DNA of 64,000 nt from Rhynchopus sp. YZ270_cl-10 (GCA_964035575.1 OZ037841.1:1426001-1490000); one strand, 5' to 3'. Numbered from the stretch's first letter, positions 44,739-55,700 are shown. The notes: a model not told the origin generated them from the letters alone. Numbers and translations: made by a program.

Positions 44739-44880
44739 GTTGCGTGTGCAAGCTAACAGCACTAATTCATGTGGTGGCACTTTGCACATACACCCTACAC
44801 CCTACCCCGGAAGACAACCAAATACGAACACTTGTTCTCCCTTCCACCCTGCTAATGTTTGATAGTCTGAGCTTTATTTT

Positions 44881-44920
44881 AGGTGACTAAGGACAAGAGG
44901 CTTAGGTCCATCTTATAAAC
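44881..44920 (+). repeat. Hairpin element, family A
   Basis: AGGTGACTAAGGACAAGAG, GCTTAGGTCCATC, TTATAAACCTTTC. Confidence 0.75.
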
Positions 44921-45286
44921 CTTTCTTTATTTTTTCCAGCGATATTTGCTCTCCGTAGTTCACAGGTGAATGTTTTTGGTGTTCAAAAACATCACACAGC
45001 CTGTGCATTACACACCAACGTTGTCGCAATTTTTTTTTGTGCTTTGCATTATTTGTCCTTTTCTGCAACATTATGTTCTCGTTTGTGCCTTTTTGTTTCT
45101 GTGTTGCCTCTTGCAGGCAACCTCTCCCCTCTTTTGTTTGATTAAATTTTTCATGAACCCCACCATACAACCCCACTTCCCATACCCCAGCTTTTCCACT
45201 ACGAACACTATTCCGCATTCACAAGATGCTTCTTCTCACACCTCCTTTGCACTACCCTACGTCGCATCTGAGAAAGGCTTTTATTT

Positions 45287-45684
45287 CTGGGATATGAAGT
45301 ATTTTCCTATCATGAAACGGTCGGCAATCTCGAGCACAATTTTGTGTCCCGGGATTCTCCAGTCGTGCTCTTCTAGCATCTGCTTGTTGCGTCCCTCACC
45401 GAACTCTTCATGCAAAGTGGGGGGGGAAGAGAAACCGATACGGGAGATTCGCAACTTGCGAAGAGTACTTATGTCGTTTAGGGCCCCTTCTCGTCTTCGC
45501 GCTTCCTGTTCTCACTCTCGTCCTTCCTCTGCTGATTAGCCTGCGTGTTGAACTGGTCAATCAATCTGCGATTGACCGGCTGTTGCCGCACAGATTCTTC
45601 TCCCTCGCAATGTACATCATACTTCCGCCGTTCCCTCTCCACACATTCAACCATAAACAGCAATACACTAACCCCCTCTACCAT
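45287..45684 (-). mobile_element. Coding-like minus-strand remnant, possible old mobile-element fragment
   Basis: The minus strand carries protein-like stretches, for example VRQQPVNRRLIDQFNTQA and EEHDWRIPGHKIVLEIADRF, in a stretch free of long homopolymers. It runs against all genes. It looks like a broken piece of a longer element or gene; the family is not recognised. Confidence 0.3.
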
Positions 45685-45698
45685 ACCCCCTCTTCTCT

Positions 45699-47126
45699 AT
45701 GGCGGTATCACGGACAAACTCACGCCAGTCTGTGTCGACTGTACCGGATGCCGCTTTGTATAGGGTATCCGTGGCGCCTGTTTCGCCTGCAGCAAGCATG
45801 GCGAGTGTTGCGCCTGTTGTGCGGAGGCAGGCAGATGTAGACTATTCAGCGGGGAGCGTGCCTAAGGCGGAGACACTGCCGCCTGATATGAGTGGGGTGA
45901 GGAGTATGGCTGCGGCCGCTGTTTCGATGGATTCTTGCGGACGGTACGCAGAGGCTGCGGAGCTCTATTCTGAAGCAGGCGAAAAGCTGCTGCAACAGTC
46001 GCAGCGCATGGCCTCTGGTGCGCAGGAGACGCGGTCTGCGGCGCTGCAGGTGGCAGATCAATACCTCATGCGTGCCGGGGTGTTGCGGGCACATCTTGAC
46101 GTGCTGCGGAAGGAGAAGCGCGATGCGTCGCTTAGACACCGTAACATAGCGCCGTCGCCTGCAGGGGATTATTGGCACCCCGACATGGACGAAGCAGAGG
46201 ACGTTGCTAGTGAAGGTGGCATGTCTGATGGAGAGATCCGCACTGCAAAGAAACGGAAGCTGTCTTTCAGGTCTGCGGCACGTCTCGTTCGTCGTCTCAT
46301 ATCGGTGCCCTTCCCCGGGATGAAACGCGCCTTTTCATCTGAAAATTTCGGCACAAAAGTTGTCCAAACACATTGCAACATAACAAAGCGCAAATTCCTC
46401 TCCAAAGATGAGCTCACCCCCGCTGCCGCCACCGCCTTGGTTCCACTCTACAAAATGGGCTCCCCCCACGTTCTCTGGGCCTGCGCTTGTCTCAAACGAT
46501 CCGTCTATCATCGAAAATTTGCGAAAACGAAGGTAGACCGACGCACCGCGGTTCTTTCACCGCAGGCGTTTTATATGGGCGCAAAGGAGGAGCTGGTGAG
46601 GTGCGTGCCGATTCATGAGATAACGCAGGTCATCATCTCGCCGGACTCATGGGTGGCGATGATTGCGCCGAAGCAGTATGACATTCTGTTTCAGCCGCAG
46701 GAGCAGGCGTTGGCGACAATCAGCCAATTTGTTGAAGTTGTGCTAGAGCTTTCAGAGTACTACAGCAAGCTGTACAACGGACCTAAGGTGCAGGTACGGC
46801 GTATTACTGCAGACATTGACCCAAACCGCTTAGAGCTGTGTGCCCCTGCACAGTACGACGTGCCCGCCTTTGTTCCCTTGAAGGTAGACATTGTGGAGAG
46901 CAAGGAGAAGCCCGCTAACACAACGACAGCGTCAGCAGCACCGTCACGCGACACTGCGCGGGACACTGCACGCCGTGACAGCCTACGTGACGTAACACAC
47001 AGCACCAGTGGAGGTGAAAAGGATCTGGGCGTCTTCAAATCGCAGCCCACCACACCGTCCAGTGCAGGTGGCTCGCCTGCTTCTGTTGGTAAGAAGCGGA
47101 GTGGTACTGTGTTTGGCCTGTTATAG
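45699..47126 (+). CDS. MIT-domain and PH-like protein
   Basis: 475 residues, one exon. About residues 65-135 look like a MIT three-helix bundle (AAVSMDSCGRYAEAAELYSE, then RSAALQVADQYLMRAGVLRA), the module that binds ESCRT-III tails in endosomal sorting and membrane cutting. After a charged linker, about residues 205-350 have the beta-rich pattern of a PH or myosin TH1-like membrane-binding domain (HVLWACACLKRSVYHRKF, DRRTAVLSPQAFYMGAKEEL, SWVAMIAPKQYDILFQP). The tail is Ser/Thr/Arg-rich and disordered, with a short repeat RDTARDTARRDSLRD. MIT plus a lipid-binding domain fits a factor acting on endosomes or at membranes. Both domain calls rest on pattern only. Confidence 0.72.
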   Translation: MAVSRTNSRQSVSTVPDAALYRVSVAPVSPAASMASVAPVVRRQADVDYSAGSVPKAETLPPDMSGVRSMAAAAVSMDSCGRYAEAAELYSEAGEKLLQQSQRMASGAQETRSAALQVADQYLMRAGVLRAHLDVLRKEKRDASLRHRNIAPSPAGDYWHPDMDEAEDVASEGGMSDGEIRTAKKRKLSFRSAARLVRRLISVPFPGMKRAFSSENFGTKVVQTHCNITKRKFLSKDELTPAAATALVPLYKMGSPHVLWACACLKRSVYHRKFAKTKVDRRTAVLSPQAFYMGAKEELVRCVPIHEITQVIISPDSWVAMIAPKQYDILFQPQEQALATISQFVEVVLELSEYYSKLYNGPKVQVRRITADIDPNRLELCAPAQYDVPAFVPLKVDIVESKEKPANTTTASAAPSRDTARDTARRDSLRDVTHSTSGGEKDLGVFKSQPTTPSSAGGSPASVGKKRSGTVFGLL

Positions 47127-47741
47127 GTGTACCCTTGGGAGGTGTAGACAGGTCTGGTGAATAAGGCGTTCTTTTGACTTTGGGCCGTGATGTTTGATGT
47201 TTTCGCTCTGCAAGATAGTTTATCAGTAGGGTACACAGATTATAGTGTAGTTGGCGGAAGAGTGTGAGCCTCGCGTTCATAAATCGGGTGATAGTCAGAG
47301 ACGTGATGTGCGAGCCCATGTTTTCAAGTTTTATTTCCCTCTCGTTGTCCTGTTTCTAACATTTTTTTATATCTCATTGCACCATATTCCCCGTTGTACT
47401 GTTTTTCTCCCTTCTCAAAAGGTGTTACCAACGCTTTTTTCTTTCTCACAATTTACCAAAAGATTTGCCCCCCCGCTCTCACACCCATATTCTTTTTCTA
47501 GCGGGAGTAGCATCCCTTCCTACGAGCCCATGCTCTCATATAGGACCACTTCCACCACCTGCATCGCCTGCATCTTCATCTCTGAATCCCACTGCGTAAT
47601 TAAGAGCTCTTACACTCAATGCAAAAGGTTGAACTTGAGGCTGGTTTTGTTGAAGCTGGTTCTTACTCTAAACATGAACTGGGATAAGCCCAGTCACGTG
47701 CCCGTCTTCGTATTGCCATTTGTCCCGCAGACGTAGTCTCC

Positions 47742-48064
47742 TTATCCGCTTGTACTTTTGACCCTGCTGGTGCACGAGATCAATTCTTGTGGTGGCTTCT
47801 TAGTGACCACAACACTCTTCGTCGTCCCAACGCTCGCTGCCAAGGGGATGTCTCCTTCCAGCTCGCGTCTCTCCCCCTCAGGTGAGTCTACATCATACCT
47901 TGCGTCGTATGACACCGTCAAGGTCTGCCAACCTTCGTTGTAGCTTGTCACCGTCCCCTCCGACACCTGCTCTTCCAAGGAATCCTTCGGAAGCCACGTG
48001 TGCTTGACTATGCTACCAATCGGGTACCTCGTCAGATTCTTGTTTGACCTGTCGAAAGACATGT
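47742..48064 (-). mobile_element. Minus-strand Tudor/chromo-like fragment, possible mobile-element remnant
   Basis: Reading from an ATG at 48064 the frame gives about 106 residues. It includes GSIVKHTWLPKDSLEEQVSE and GTVTSYNEGWQTLTVSYD, then RRELEGDIPLA. This small beta-barrel pattern (two-part G-V-x-W and E-L-E-x-D-I) is often seen beside mobile-element proteins in protists and also in chromatin readers. It is against the gene direction and isolated. Either a remnant or a small gene; I favour a remnant. Confidence 0.35.
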
Positions 48065-48385
48065 TGTGTACATATTGTCTGTTGTGATCGTGTGGGTTAC
48101 GGCGGACTTCATTTCTGAAGGAAAAAAATGAAAAATATAGAATACGACAGACTTCATTTTTCAAAGAGGAGTAGCGAAACCTATAGGTCATTAAGGACTA
48201 CCCCAATGAGTCTCATCAAAAAAAAAAAATCAAAAAAATCAACTCCCACCCCACCACAGGGCCTCCCTTAAATTGGAAGACCCCCTCCCCTTCCCCTCCC
48301 CTTCCCCTCCTTTCCCCCTCTCTTTTGGGTCTTTACACTTTTAGATATATTGTTGGGTGCAAAAGCCTCCCTTTCCCCCCCTTTT

Positions 48386-48415
48386 AGGTGACATAAGCAT
48401 AGGCTTAGGTCTTCT
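48386..48415 (+). repeat. Hairpin element, family A (diverged), upstream of a gene
   Basis: AGGTGACATAAGCATAGGC, TTAGGTCTTC. A C/T tract follows and the next ATG is 43 bases on. No clear AG acceptor separates them. Confidence 0.55.
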
Positions 48416-48457
48416 AAAAAAAACCCCTTTTTTTCTTCCAAATCTCATCCAAATCAA

Positions 48458-49765
48458 ATGAACTCGATGGAACAGCCTTACCGGGGAAGGCTTCTGACAC
48501 ATACTTCTTTGTTGGCGGTGTTTACTATGAGAAGGATTGGGTTGAACGCAGATTTGGCACATGAGGTTGGGGTATGGTGTGAAACATGGGCACATTGGGA
48601 TAAGGATGCAAGCTGCACCGCATTGCACACCGACCCGAGGAAGAACAATATTGTTCGGGTAAGCCCTACAACGTTACCTCATTTGTATGCACCGTATGGG
48701 ATGAGTCTGAACACACCTCAAGCTCCTCGGCGTGCAACCATCGCGATAAACATCGAAAAAGCTGCGAATGACCGTCGTCGCGGCCGCACCGCGACACAAA
48801 ACACTTCTCTTGACACCGGAGTCTACAAAATCGGGGTAATCTTCCGCCGTCCACCCTCCCCTGTACCATACATCGACCCGCAACACTATCCATACGAAAT
48901 GGACGGCGCGGTCTTCCTCAATGAAAGCGGTTATGTCCAAGGGGTACGGTGCTGTCCTAACGGAGTTCCAAACCCTGCGACGGTCGTAATGGAGGTGGAT
49001 GCGGAGGAGGAGAGTGTTACGTTTCATATTGCAGGGGTGGCGAATGCTATTAAGGCCAAGGCTACGCCGAGACCGAAAATTTCTGAAAAAGGAGAAGAAG
49101 AAAAGGAAGAGATTCCTCCTACGCTGTCTTCCTGCATGGTGTATCTTAACAGAGCGGGGGATACGGCAACATTGCTTCACCCAACCAGTGATGCCCTAGA
49201 TTTTTATTATAACCGCAAAACCGGGGCCGTTCCGTTCGAAACAAAGATAGCAATACAGGAATGTGAAGAGGAGGAGGCAATACCTAGACCCTTCCCCTTA
49301 TTGGTGTCGGTGGGGAGGGTGATGGGATTGGGCTGTGAGGAGGAAGGGGGGATGGTGGGAGGGGTGAGACCGCCGTCGTTGATTCAAGCGGGGATGATGC
49401 AGGTGGATTCGTTGAGGGTGCGTGCGGCTGCCGCAGCGTCGCAGCAAACAGCGAAGGTAGCTGCAGCGGCAGCGGCTGTTCCGGTACCCTCCCCCATCAC
49501 TACCTGGACCTCCCGATCCAAGAAAGGCAAAGAAAAAGCGAAAATCCCTGGACGTCCAATTCCAAAAGGCTTTCGAAACGATGGCTTCGCGTTCCTCACC
49601 TTGCTCGCCTTCTGCTACCTGCTGCACAAACAGATGGAGGAGCTTCAGGCGTTTGAGTCATTTGATATGGGGCGTGCCTCCAATTCATTTAGTCTCTCGT
49701 TCTCTACATATGCATCAACAGCGAGGGCGGAGTTGAACGCAATGTGGGGTGGGTTGGATTTATAA
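48458..49765 (+). CDS. Unrecognised protein with a C-terminal membrane span
   Basis: 435 residues, one exon. The N-terminal half is rich in short polar turns (NSMEQPYRGRLLTHTSLLAV, HTDPRKNNIVRVSPTTLPHL) and may be a beta-rich domain; FRRPPSPVPYIDPQHYPYE and DGAVFLNESGYVQGVRC suggest a SPRY-like or concanavalin-like fold, but this is weak. A Lys/Glu linker and Ala-rich segment follow. Near the C-terminus FAFLTLLAFCYLL (about 379-392) could be a single membrane span, leaving about 43 residues beyond it. There is no signal peptide. A second Met four residues in (48467) is an equally good start. I do not recognise the family. Confidence 0.7.
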   Translation: MNSMEQPYRGRLLTHTSLLAVFTMRRIGLNADLAHEVGVWCETWAHWDKDASCTALHTDPRKNNIVRVSPTTLPHLYAPYGMSLNTPQAPRRATIAINIEKAANDRRRGRTATQNTSLDTGVYKIGVIFRRPPSPVPYIDPQHYPYEMDGAVFLNESGYVQGVRCCPNGVPNPATVVMEVDAEEESVTFHIAGVANAIKAKATPRPKISEKGEEEKEEIPPTLSSCMVYLNRAGDTATLLHPTSDALDFYYNRKTGAVPFETKIAIQECEEEEAIPRPFPLLVSVGRVMGLGCEEEGGMVGGVRPPSLIQAGMMQVDSLRVRAAAAASQQTAKVAAAAAAVPVPSPITTWTSRSKKGKEKAKIPGRPIPKGFRNDGFAFLTLLAFCYLLHKQMEELQAFESFDMGRASNSFSLSFSTYASTARAELNAMWGGLDL

Positions 49766-50280
49766 GCAAGATGATTTGTTTCAAAAGGATTGAGTAAAGA
49801 AAAACTACTGAAGTTTTAAGATTATTCTTTGTGTTGAAAGAAAAAGTCTGTTTTTTTTTGTGTAGTTCTAAGTACCGATTAGGTCATTTCCAGCCACCAG
49901 TTGTAAAACATCCTTTTTGTAGAACTAAAAAAAAAGACGATTTGCGTCTCTTCGAAGTAACATTTATCTTCGGGTGACACTGTGCACGAAAAACAGGCCT
50001 TCCGGGTTTGCCTCCCTCAGTGGGTGTATTGTCGATACAACAAAATGGTGAGAAAAAATGGCTGTACCGTTTGTTGATCTGATATGTTGGGTGAGGGGGG
50101 GTATAGGTGACTTAGGATGTGACGCTGGAGGCTGATATTACCAACTATTTTTTTTTGAAAGAAATGGGTTGTGTCAAAATGGCATTACAGCGTGACACAT
50201 TCATCTCTCAAGTTTTCTCTTTGAGGAGACTGGTGGACGAAGTTCCATCCTTAAAGAATTTTAATCTTTTCTTCTAAGAT

Positions 50281-50318
50281 ATGTGTGCACGAGAGACACA
50301 TTCATCTGACAAACTTTC
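50281..50318 (+). repeat. Hairpin element, family B
   Basis: ATGTGTGC, ACGAGAG, ACACATTCATC, TGACAAACTTTC. One stem base has changed. A partial relative (GCGTGACACATTCATCTC) precedes it at 50188. Confidence 0.75.
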
Positions 50319-50971
50319 ATTTTTTTTTCCCCTCTTGTTTTTCTTATTTTGCACTACGCCTGCATTGCCCTTTTGTGCATTGTGGTCAGAACCTATTGAC
50401 AGAGGCTCTGACGGTACAAAAAAAGATTTAGTGTCAAAACCAAACCTTCCCTAACCCACACCTCTCCTTGCACACCATATTTTGAAGACGAGGTGTGGTC
50501 ATTCTGCAATCAACATGTGGCTAAGCAATAGCAACACCGGTGTGTCATTCTGTAAGCAGCACCGTGCCTTTTGATTGTTTCGGGCAATACTTTGAAAACC
50601 AACCCCCGATTCCGTGCCCTGGTTTGGTTCCCCCTTGGTGACCATCTATTGATACAAAATTAGTGGAAAACAAAAGACTGTACAGTCCGTACTGTATTAG
50701 TCTAGCTTTGCACTAAACAGAATATGAAAAAAAATAATTGGGGCGGGTGGTCTCCTTTTCAAAAAAAGTCTCTTTTTTCTCGAACAAAATAGAATTTCAT
50801 CAAAACAGTAAGGTTTTTTATGGTCCGTTATGTTTCATTTTCATCTGATATTTGCCCCCTTTTTTCCCCATTTCCCTTGGAGGGGAAGACACCGAACCCC
50901 ATACACGAAAGAATAAGGGAGGATGATGTGTCCTGAGCAGCGTTGTGTACCATTACACAGCGGACTAGTCA

Positions 50972-51084
50972 GGGGGACTACCAGTCGTAATGATTTTTTT
51001 TCTGCTAAACTAGTAGTGTTTCTGGTGTGATACTAGTCGTAAAACACTAGTCATTTGTAGTAGTATCGCTACTAGTGGTCCCCC
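50972..51084. mobile_element. Short inverted-repeat element, 113 bp
   Basis: GGGGGACTACCAGTCG on the left against the reverse complement of CTACTAGTGGTCCCCC on the right; most positions pair. CTAGT and ACTAG motifs recur inside. No gene. Confidence 0.6.
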
Positions 51085-51332
51085 AAACGATTCCGCCGTT
51101 ATAGGTCGACCCCTGGGTTGGCATTTAAAAAAAAAAACTGATCGTCGTTCTTGAGGTGTGTGTAATAAAACATCTGACGCAATGCTCTGAATATCGCACG
51201 ACGGTGAAGTAGATGACTTTGGCTTTGTGATATTTTTCTTGTGGTTTTCACCGATTGTATTACAATGGTGAAACGATTAGGCAAAGTCAGTCACCGTTGT
51301 GCACAGTTTTGAGTGCGGAAGAACGCCCTCCG

Positions 51333-51435
51333 TTTCCAGGTGGTTGTGAACCGCCTCCGTTCTCTTGCGGACGGATCACTCACGTCCACCATTTGCACGA
51401 CCACGACTGAGCTGCGTTTTTAGTACGTTTCAACT
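51333..51435 (+). repeat. Long form of hairpin element I, copy 2
   Basis: GGTGGTTGTGAACCG, TCCGTTCTCTTGCGGACGG, then ACCACGACTGAGCTGCG, TTTTTAGTACG and TTTCAACTACTC. The outer arms GTGGT/ACCAC replace GAGCGGT/ACCGCTC of the copy at 21180. Confidence 0.65.
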
Positions 51436-51531
51436 ACTCTTTTACTTTTTAAAACTTTCATGTTTGCAACTGACGTAACGTGGCTGCATCCTTTGCGCCC
51501 CCCTCCTCAATCCCCCCCATCGTTTTCTAGT

Positions 51532-51575
51532 AATGTGCGCACAGCGCTGCACACATTCATTCTTTCAAGTTTTCT
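51532..51575 (+). repeat. Hairpin element, family B (diverged)
   Basis: AATGTGCGCACAGCGCTGC, ACACATTCATTC, TTTCAAGTTTTC. Confidence 0.5.
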
Positions 51576-51683
51576 CCTTCATTTTTTTCTTCGTTGAATT
51601 GAAAACAACCCTCTGCGGGGGGTTTTCCCTTTGGTGCAGTTTATGCTCACACAATAAAAAAAACAAAACAGCTTTCTCTTTTT

Positions 51684-51751
51684 TGTGCCCTTTCGTCCGC
51701 TGATGAACGGTGAGGCGTTTGCACCTTCAACTTCTCTCTTTTTTTTCCCAG
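51684..51751 (+). repeat. Hairpin element, family D with acceptor-like end
   Basis: GTGCCCTTTCGTCCGCTGATG, AACGGTGAGGCG, TTTGCACC, then TTCAACTTCTCTC, eight T and CCCAG. The end reads as branch point, pyrimidine tract and AG. No gene follows within 4 kb. Confidence 0.7.
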
Positions 51752-51840
51752 ATTGCGTTCAGCATTCTTTCACTTTTTTGGGCAACTCTTGAAAAACGAC
51801 GTTGTTCCACTCAGATGTCTCCCAATTACGTTTATTTTGC

Positions 51841-51894
51841 AAGGTGACTAAAGTGACTAAACACGAGCAGCTTAGGTTCATCTTTAATACAAAC
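51841..51894 (+). repeat. Hairpin element, family A
   Basis: AAGGTGACTAAAGTGACTAA, ACACGAGCAG, CTTAGGTTCATC, then TTTAATACAAAC. The first arm is duplicated. Confidence 0.65.
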
Positions 51895-52647
51895 TTTGTT
51901 ATTATTTTGGCACCAGTGTTTGTGAAATATCTACCACATTGTGGGGTGACAACAGGGGGAGGTCAACAACTCCTCTAGAACCACTTCACATTGCCTTTTT
52001 CCCCCTTTCCCCCTACTGTTAACGCTTCTCTCCAAAGATTCCAGTATAATGTTACATAAAATTTCTGTTTTTCTTTTCCCTCTTCTGACGCCAAAAAACA
52101 ACTAAGTGAATCTTTTGCGCACAAAAAAAAACAAAAACGGGGTGATCAGGGGTACTTTTTTTTGCCTCTCTGGTCACGAAGAACATCACAAAAAAAAAAA
52201 ATTTACAACATACAGCCACCCCACTAGATTACTCCCTGTACCTATTTCCTTAAGCCCTTCTTAGGTGATATGAAGTGCAGAAAAACCCCTTCGGTAGGTT
52301 GTGGACAACAATTGGTTCTCTTTTTTTCTCTTTCGAAGATGTGCGGTACCAAACAATAATAGCGCTGTGTGGGATGTGTGCCATCAACGAGGTGTACTAT
52401 GTACCATAGCAGGAGCAGTTTCTGATTTATTGATTTGATTTTTTTTCTTGTAACAGGAGCGGACATAGAATGTCTCCCTGTGAATTGTGTGTCATATTGC
52501 TGTTTTAAGTAACTTCCCCCCCTCGCCCTTGTGCTATGTTCTCCCCCCTGCACACTCACCCCTTGCCAGTGCCCTCCGTCTTCGAGGAGTCCGCACGATT
52601 TTTTCCCCTCGATACATTTTTTAATGTGCGATAACGATTGTGATAAG

Positions 52648-52686
52648 AGGTGACTAAGCGAGGGCTTTAGGTTCATCTTATAAACT
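52648..52686 (+). repeat. Hairpin element, family A (short loop)
   Basis: GAGGTGACTAAGC, GAGG, GCTTTAGGTTCATC, TTATAAACTC. Confidence 0.7.
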
Positions 52687-52757
52687 CTTTTGGTTTCTTT
52701 TTTTAAAAGGTACACGGTTGTCTGGTCCAGGTGGGTGGGCAAATTGCTCTCACAAAT

Positions 52758-52910
52758 TACTACCACGTCAGAGGTGAAATTCTTAGATCGCGGGAAGACG
52801 AACTTCTGCGAAAGCATTCGACAAGAATGTCTTCATTAATCAAGAACGAGAGTGTGGGGATCGAAGATGATCAGATACCGTCGTAGTCCACGACTGTAAA
52901 CGATGCCGTC
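52758..52910 (+). rRNA. Fragment of nuclear small-subunit (18S) rRNA
   Basis: GTCAGAGGTGAAATTCTTAG, then GCGAAAGCATTCGACAAGAA, TCATTAATCAAGAACGAGAG, GGGGATCGAAGATGATCAGA and TACCGTCGTAGTCCACGACT are universally conserved 18S phrases in the correct order. The stretch corresponds to about 140 nt around bacterial position 700-820. Flanks do not continue as rRNA, so this is an isolated piece, not a working rRNA gene. The wording CCACGACTGTAAACGATG is closer to Euglenozoa than to most other eukaryotes. Confidence 0.9.
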
Positions 52911-53236
52911 TTCAGGACCTGACACCGCCGTATAGAGATTCTCTGTGCATGGGGGGTATAATGCAAGTCGGTGATCAAAAGATAAAATGGCGGGGTTCGG
53001 TGGTTGGCTGGTGCGATGTGTGATGGTTTTGGTTTTTTTGATTTGTACATACGTCAGCGTATAAGAGGGGGTATACACTTTTCAGCTACCCTTGGTATAC
53101 GCGTGAGAAGCATATGTATATTAAACCCCCCCTTTTCCCCCGCAAATCCCCTTCATGGTGACGAAAGCAGTGACCAGCTTTTGTCCGTCTTTAAAAAAAA
53201 GCGCTTTTTTCCTTGTGTTCTATCTTTCCTTTTTGT

Positions 53237-53271
53237 CAGTGCACGCCGCAGAGGTGCGCACTTTGAACTTT
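53237..53271 (+). repeat. Hairpin element, family D (short)
   Basis: CAGTGCACGCCGCAGAGGTG, CGCACTTTGAACTT. The AGTGC and GCACT arms pair. Confidence 0.55.
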
Positions 53272-53402
53272 ACCTTATTTTTATTGAAAGATAATGCCTT
53301 TCGAGGGAGGTGTTCATCCTTAACAGTTTACTCTTTTGTTGGTGCCTTCAGTTTGAAGATGAGCACCGTGTTTTTTCTCACTCTTTTTTTCCCCTGACTA
53401 CA

Positions 53403-53487
53403 TGTTTGGGGTCCACCCCGGTACAGCCGGTCATTGTACCAAAGGTATACTGTTCACGAGAGGGCTTTGTATTTCAAGTCAACTTCT
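53403..53487 (+). repeat. Two-hairpin composite element F+C, copy 3
   Basis: TGTTTGGGGTCCACCCCGG with TACA, then GGTATACTGTTC, ACGAGAG, GGCTTTGTA, TTTCAAGTCAACTTC. The outer F pair is TGT/ACA here, against TGCA/TGCA at 28048, so the stem is kept by a double change. Confidence 0.75.
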
Positions 53488-54868
53488 TTTTTGCATTTCA
53501 TTTCAATGAAAACAAAGTAAATCCGCGTTTTGAAAGTTTTTTTTTTTTTTTGATTTTGTGATTGGTGAGAACCGCTTTCCCCCCATTTTTTTCTTCATTT
53601 TATTTCTCCTAAAAAGTCGAGTGAGCAGTTAGTTATATTGTGGGTTGTGTTTCTTATGTGTTCTGGGGCTTGGTTGGCCCATGCAAAACCCCACAAATCG
53701 TTTTTGAACGTGTGTCATGTGAGTGTATATTATGAAAAAAACAAAAACAAAAAAATGCAACAATTGAATTATTCAGTTGGGAATCCACCTTTCCCATAGA
53801 TTGTGTGCGTTTTTTTTTTTTTTTTTGAGTTATTTATTGAGTTGAGATTGAGGACATGCAGAACTCCAAATAAATTGGCGCCCAAATAAGTTTGCCGGAT
53901 TTGAAGATTTTGGTGTAGTTGATTTTAGCGACTTTTTTTTGGACGACAAACATATTTGGAGTACTGAAAAACTGAAAGGCAAATGCTTGTTTGTGTTTTA
54001 ATGTCAGTTTTGGGCAATTCTATAGGCCCAAAGGCGACGTTCACTTTGTGTGCGAACGATGAGCTATTTCTTACATCGTGTTTTATCTCTCCCCCGCACG
54101 ACAACGATACTTCACAATAAAACAAAACACTACGATTCTTGGTTTCTTCATCTCCAATAATCCTGAAAAGTCAGTTTCTATTTTGTATTTATTATTTCCC
54201 CCCCATTTTGATTGTTTGAAATCTCTTTATGTCATTCCCTTTGATTCCGACTTTGCGTTCAACGAATAAAAGTAAAACCGAACTAAGTAATCGTCAATTA
54301 AGTGGGAGTTTGGCAGAAAATTCACCTGTCCAGTTGTATTTAACAGGTTATGTGGTATCTTTAGGTGTGGCATGTTACAAAATGTTGTTGTTTTTTTCTC
54401 TCTCCAAATTTTTGATTCTATCACTTCACACCTTCTATGTTTCAATCATATCAGTTCCGAGGCTTGGGTGTTGTTTTTTCTCTCTCTCGTGCATGGTACT
54501 TCAGCACGCTGTCGTGCCCAAGGGTTGTCACCGTATAATTTTTTTTCTTATAATAATGGTTGTGCGTCGCATGCATTCCCACCTGATTTAGCCTTGGTTG
54601 CGGCAAGCACCAAAAAAAAAACGGCCAACACAGGCAGACATAGGTCAAAATGGATATAAATCAGGTGACATGATTTTTGTGTGTTTCTTGTGCAAACCCG
54701 CAAACCCGCAAACCGTCGAGATGGATACGTCTCTAAGCATTTGTGCAACTCTTCCCTTCCCCCCTTTTTTGAAACCTGTGTAAGCAGACCCAGGATGCGC
54801 TCCACTCCTGGGGAAGTTGGCCCCAGACAGTTTGGGACAGAATGGTCGGTGTTCTGGTCACGCACCGA

Positions 54869-54970
54869 AGGTACACTGTCACGAGAAGGGCTTTGTATTT
54901 TAAGTCAGACTTTAGGTATTTTTTTTTATTCGTGTGCACATGAAGCGTATCCATCTTGTGAGCCTTTCAA
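54869..54970 (+). repeat. Hairpin elements C and B-like in sequence
   Basis: C: AGGTACACTGTC, ACGAGAAG, GGCTTTGTA, TTTTAAGTCAGAC. B-like from 54931: CGTGTGCACATGAAGCG, TATCCATCTTGTGAG. Confidence 0.6.
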
Positions 54971-55165
54971 TATTTCAAGGTAGACTATGCACAGTTTTTT
55001 TTCTCCTTCAATTTTTGTTTTCAAGATGACCGCATTGCGTTCATCTTGCACTTTTCTCTTCTTCTTCCTATCTCCCTTCTACCCTCCCTCCTTGACTGCT
55101 TTGAAAGGGAAGACACAGCAATATTTTAAAGAATACTCTCCCTCAATGGTGCTTTTTTTTAGGGG

Positions 55166-55211
55166 GCAGTGCCCAGCGTCCCAGAGGCGTTTGCACTGTC
55201 AGCTTCACTTC
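55166..55211 (+). repeat. Hairpin element, family D
   Basis: CAGTGC and GCACTG arms enclose CCAGCGTCCCAGAGGCGTTT; the tail is TCAGCTTCACTTC. Confidence 0.6.
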
Positions 55212-55700
55212 TTTTCCCATCCTCTTCACCGAACAGCAGACTTTCTTGCATACCGACGCCTTGCACAACAAATATGCTACTTCTTCTCCAGTTTCAGGAC
55301 GATTTTGTGTAGATCTAATTCACAAAAAAAAGACAGAAAAAAAGGGTAAGTCTACTGAGAGATTCGGGGTTTCTTTTGAGGAATGAACTAAACACTTTTT
55401 TCTATCTCTTCCGAGCTCCCCTTTTTACAAAAAAATAATGTGTGTTTTTTTTTCATGTGAGAGACAACATTACATTCAGTAAAAATGATACCGTTTCGAT
55501 GTGTACCTACCCCCTTCGGCATTGCATTACCATACAGTACCTATTAGCAAAGCCATTCAAAACGGCTGGTATTTGGGTGGCACGTTGCGTTTACCGGAGA
55601 GGTGCAAGAGAGATTTCGATGTTTTGTTGTTTTTTTTTTCGCCTTTTGTGGTGAAGATAGCAGTGTTGCGTCTTCCAGAGAGATTTCTTCTTATTTTTCT

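Larger units (their letters stand above)
44739..45698. other. Intergenic region with an A hairpin and minus-strand coding remnants
   Basis: A-type element at 44881-44920. From 45280 to 45690 the minus strand is coding-like (see separate entry). The last 40 bases are C/T-rich with TTCTCT directly before the next ATG. Confidence 0.55.
47127..48457. other. Intergenic region with a minus-strand coding-like stretch
   Basis: After 600 bases of T/C-rich DNA, the minus strand is coding-like at 47742-48064. From 48240 to 48320 is a CCCCTT-rich tract, then a diverged A hairpin (48386-48415) 43 bases before the next ATG. Confidence 0.55.

Noticed and set aside
53004-53561. Several overlapping small frames after the rRNA fragment
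   Set aside because: Phe/Leu-rich because of T runs, no start context, and they cover hairpin elements.
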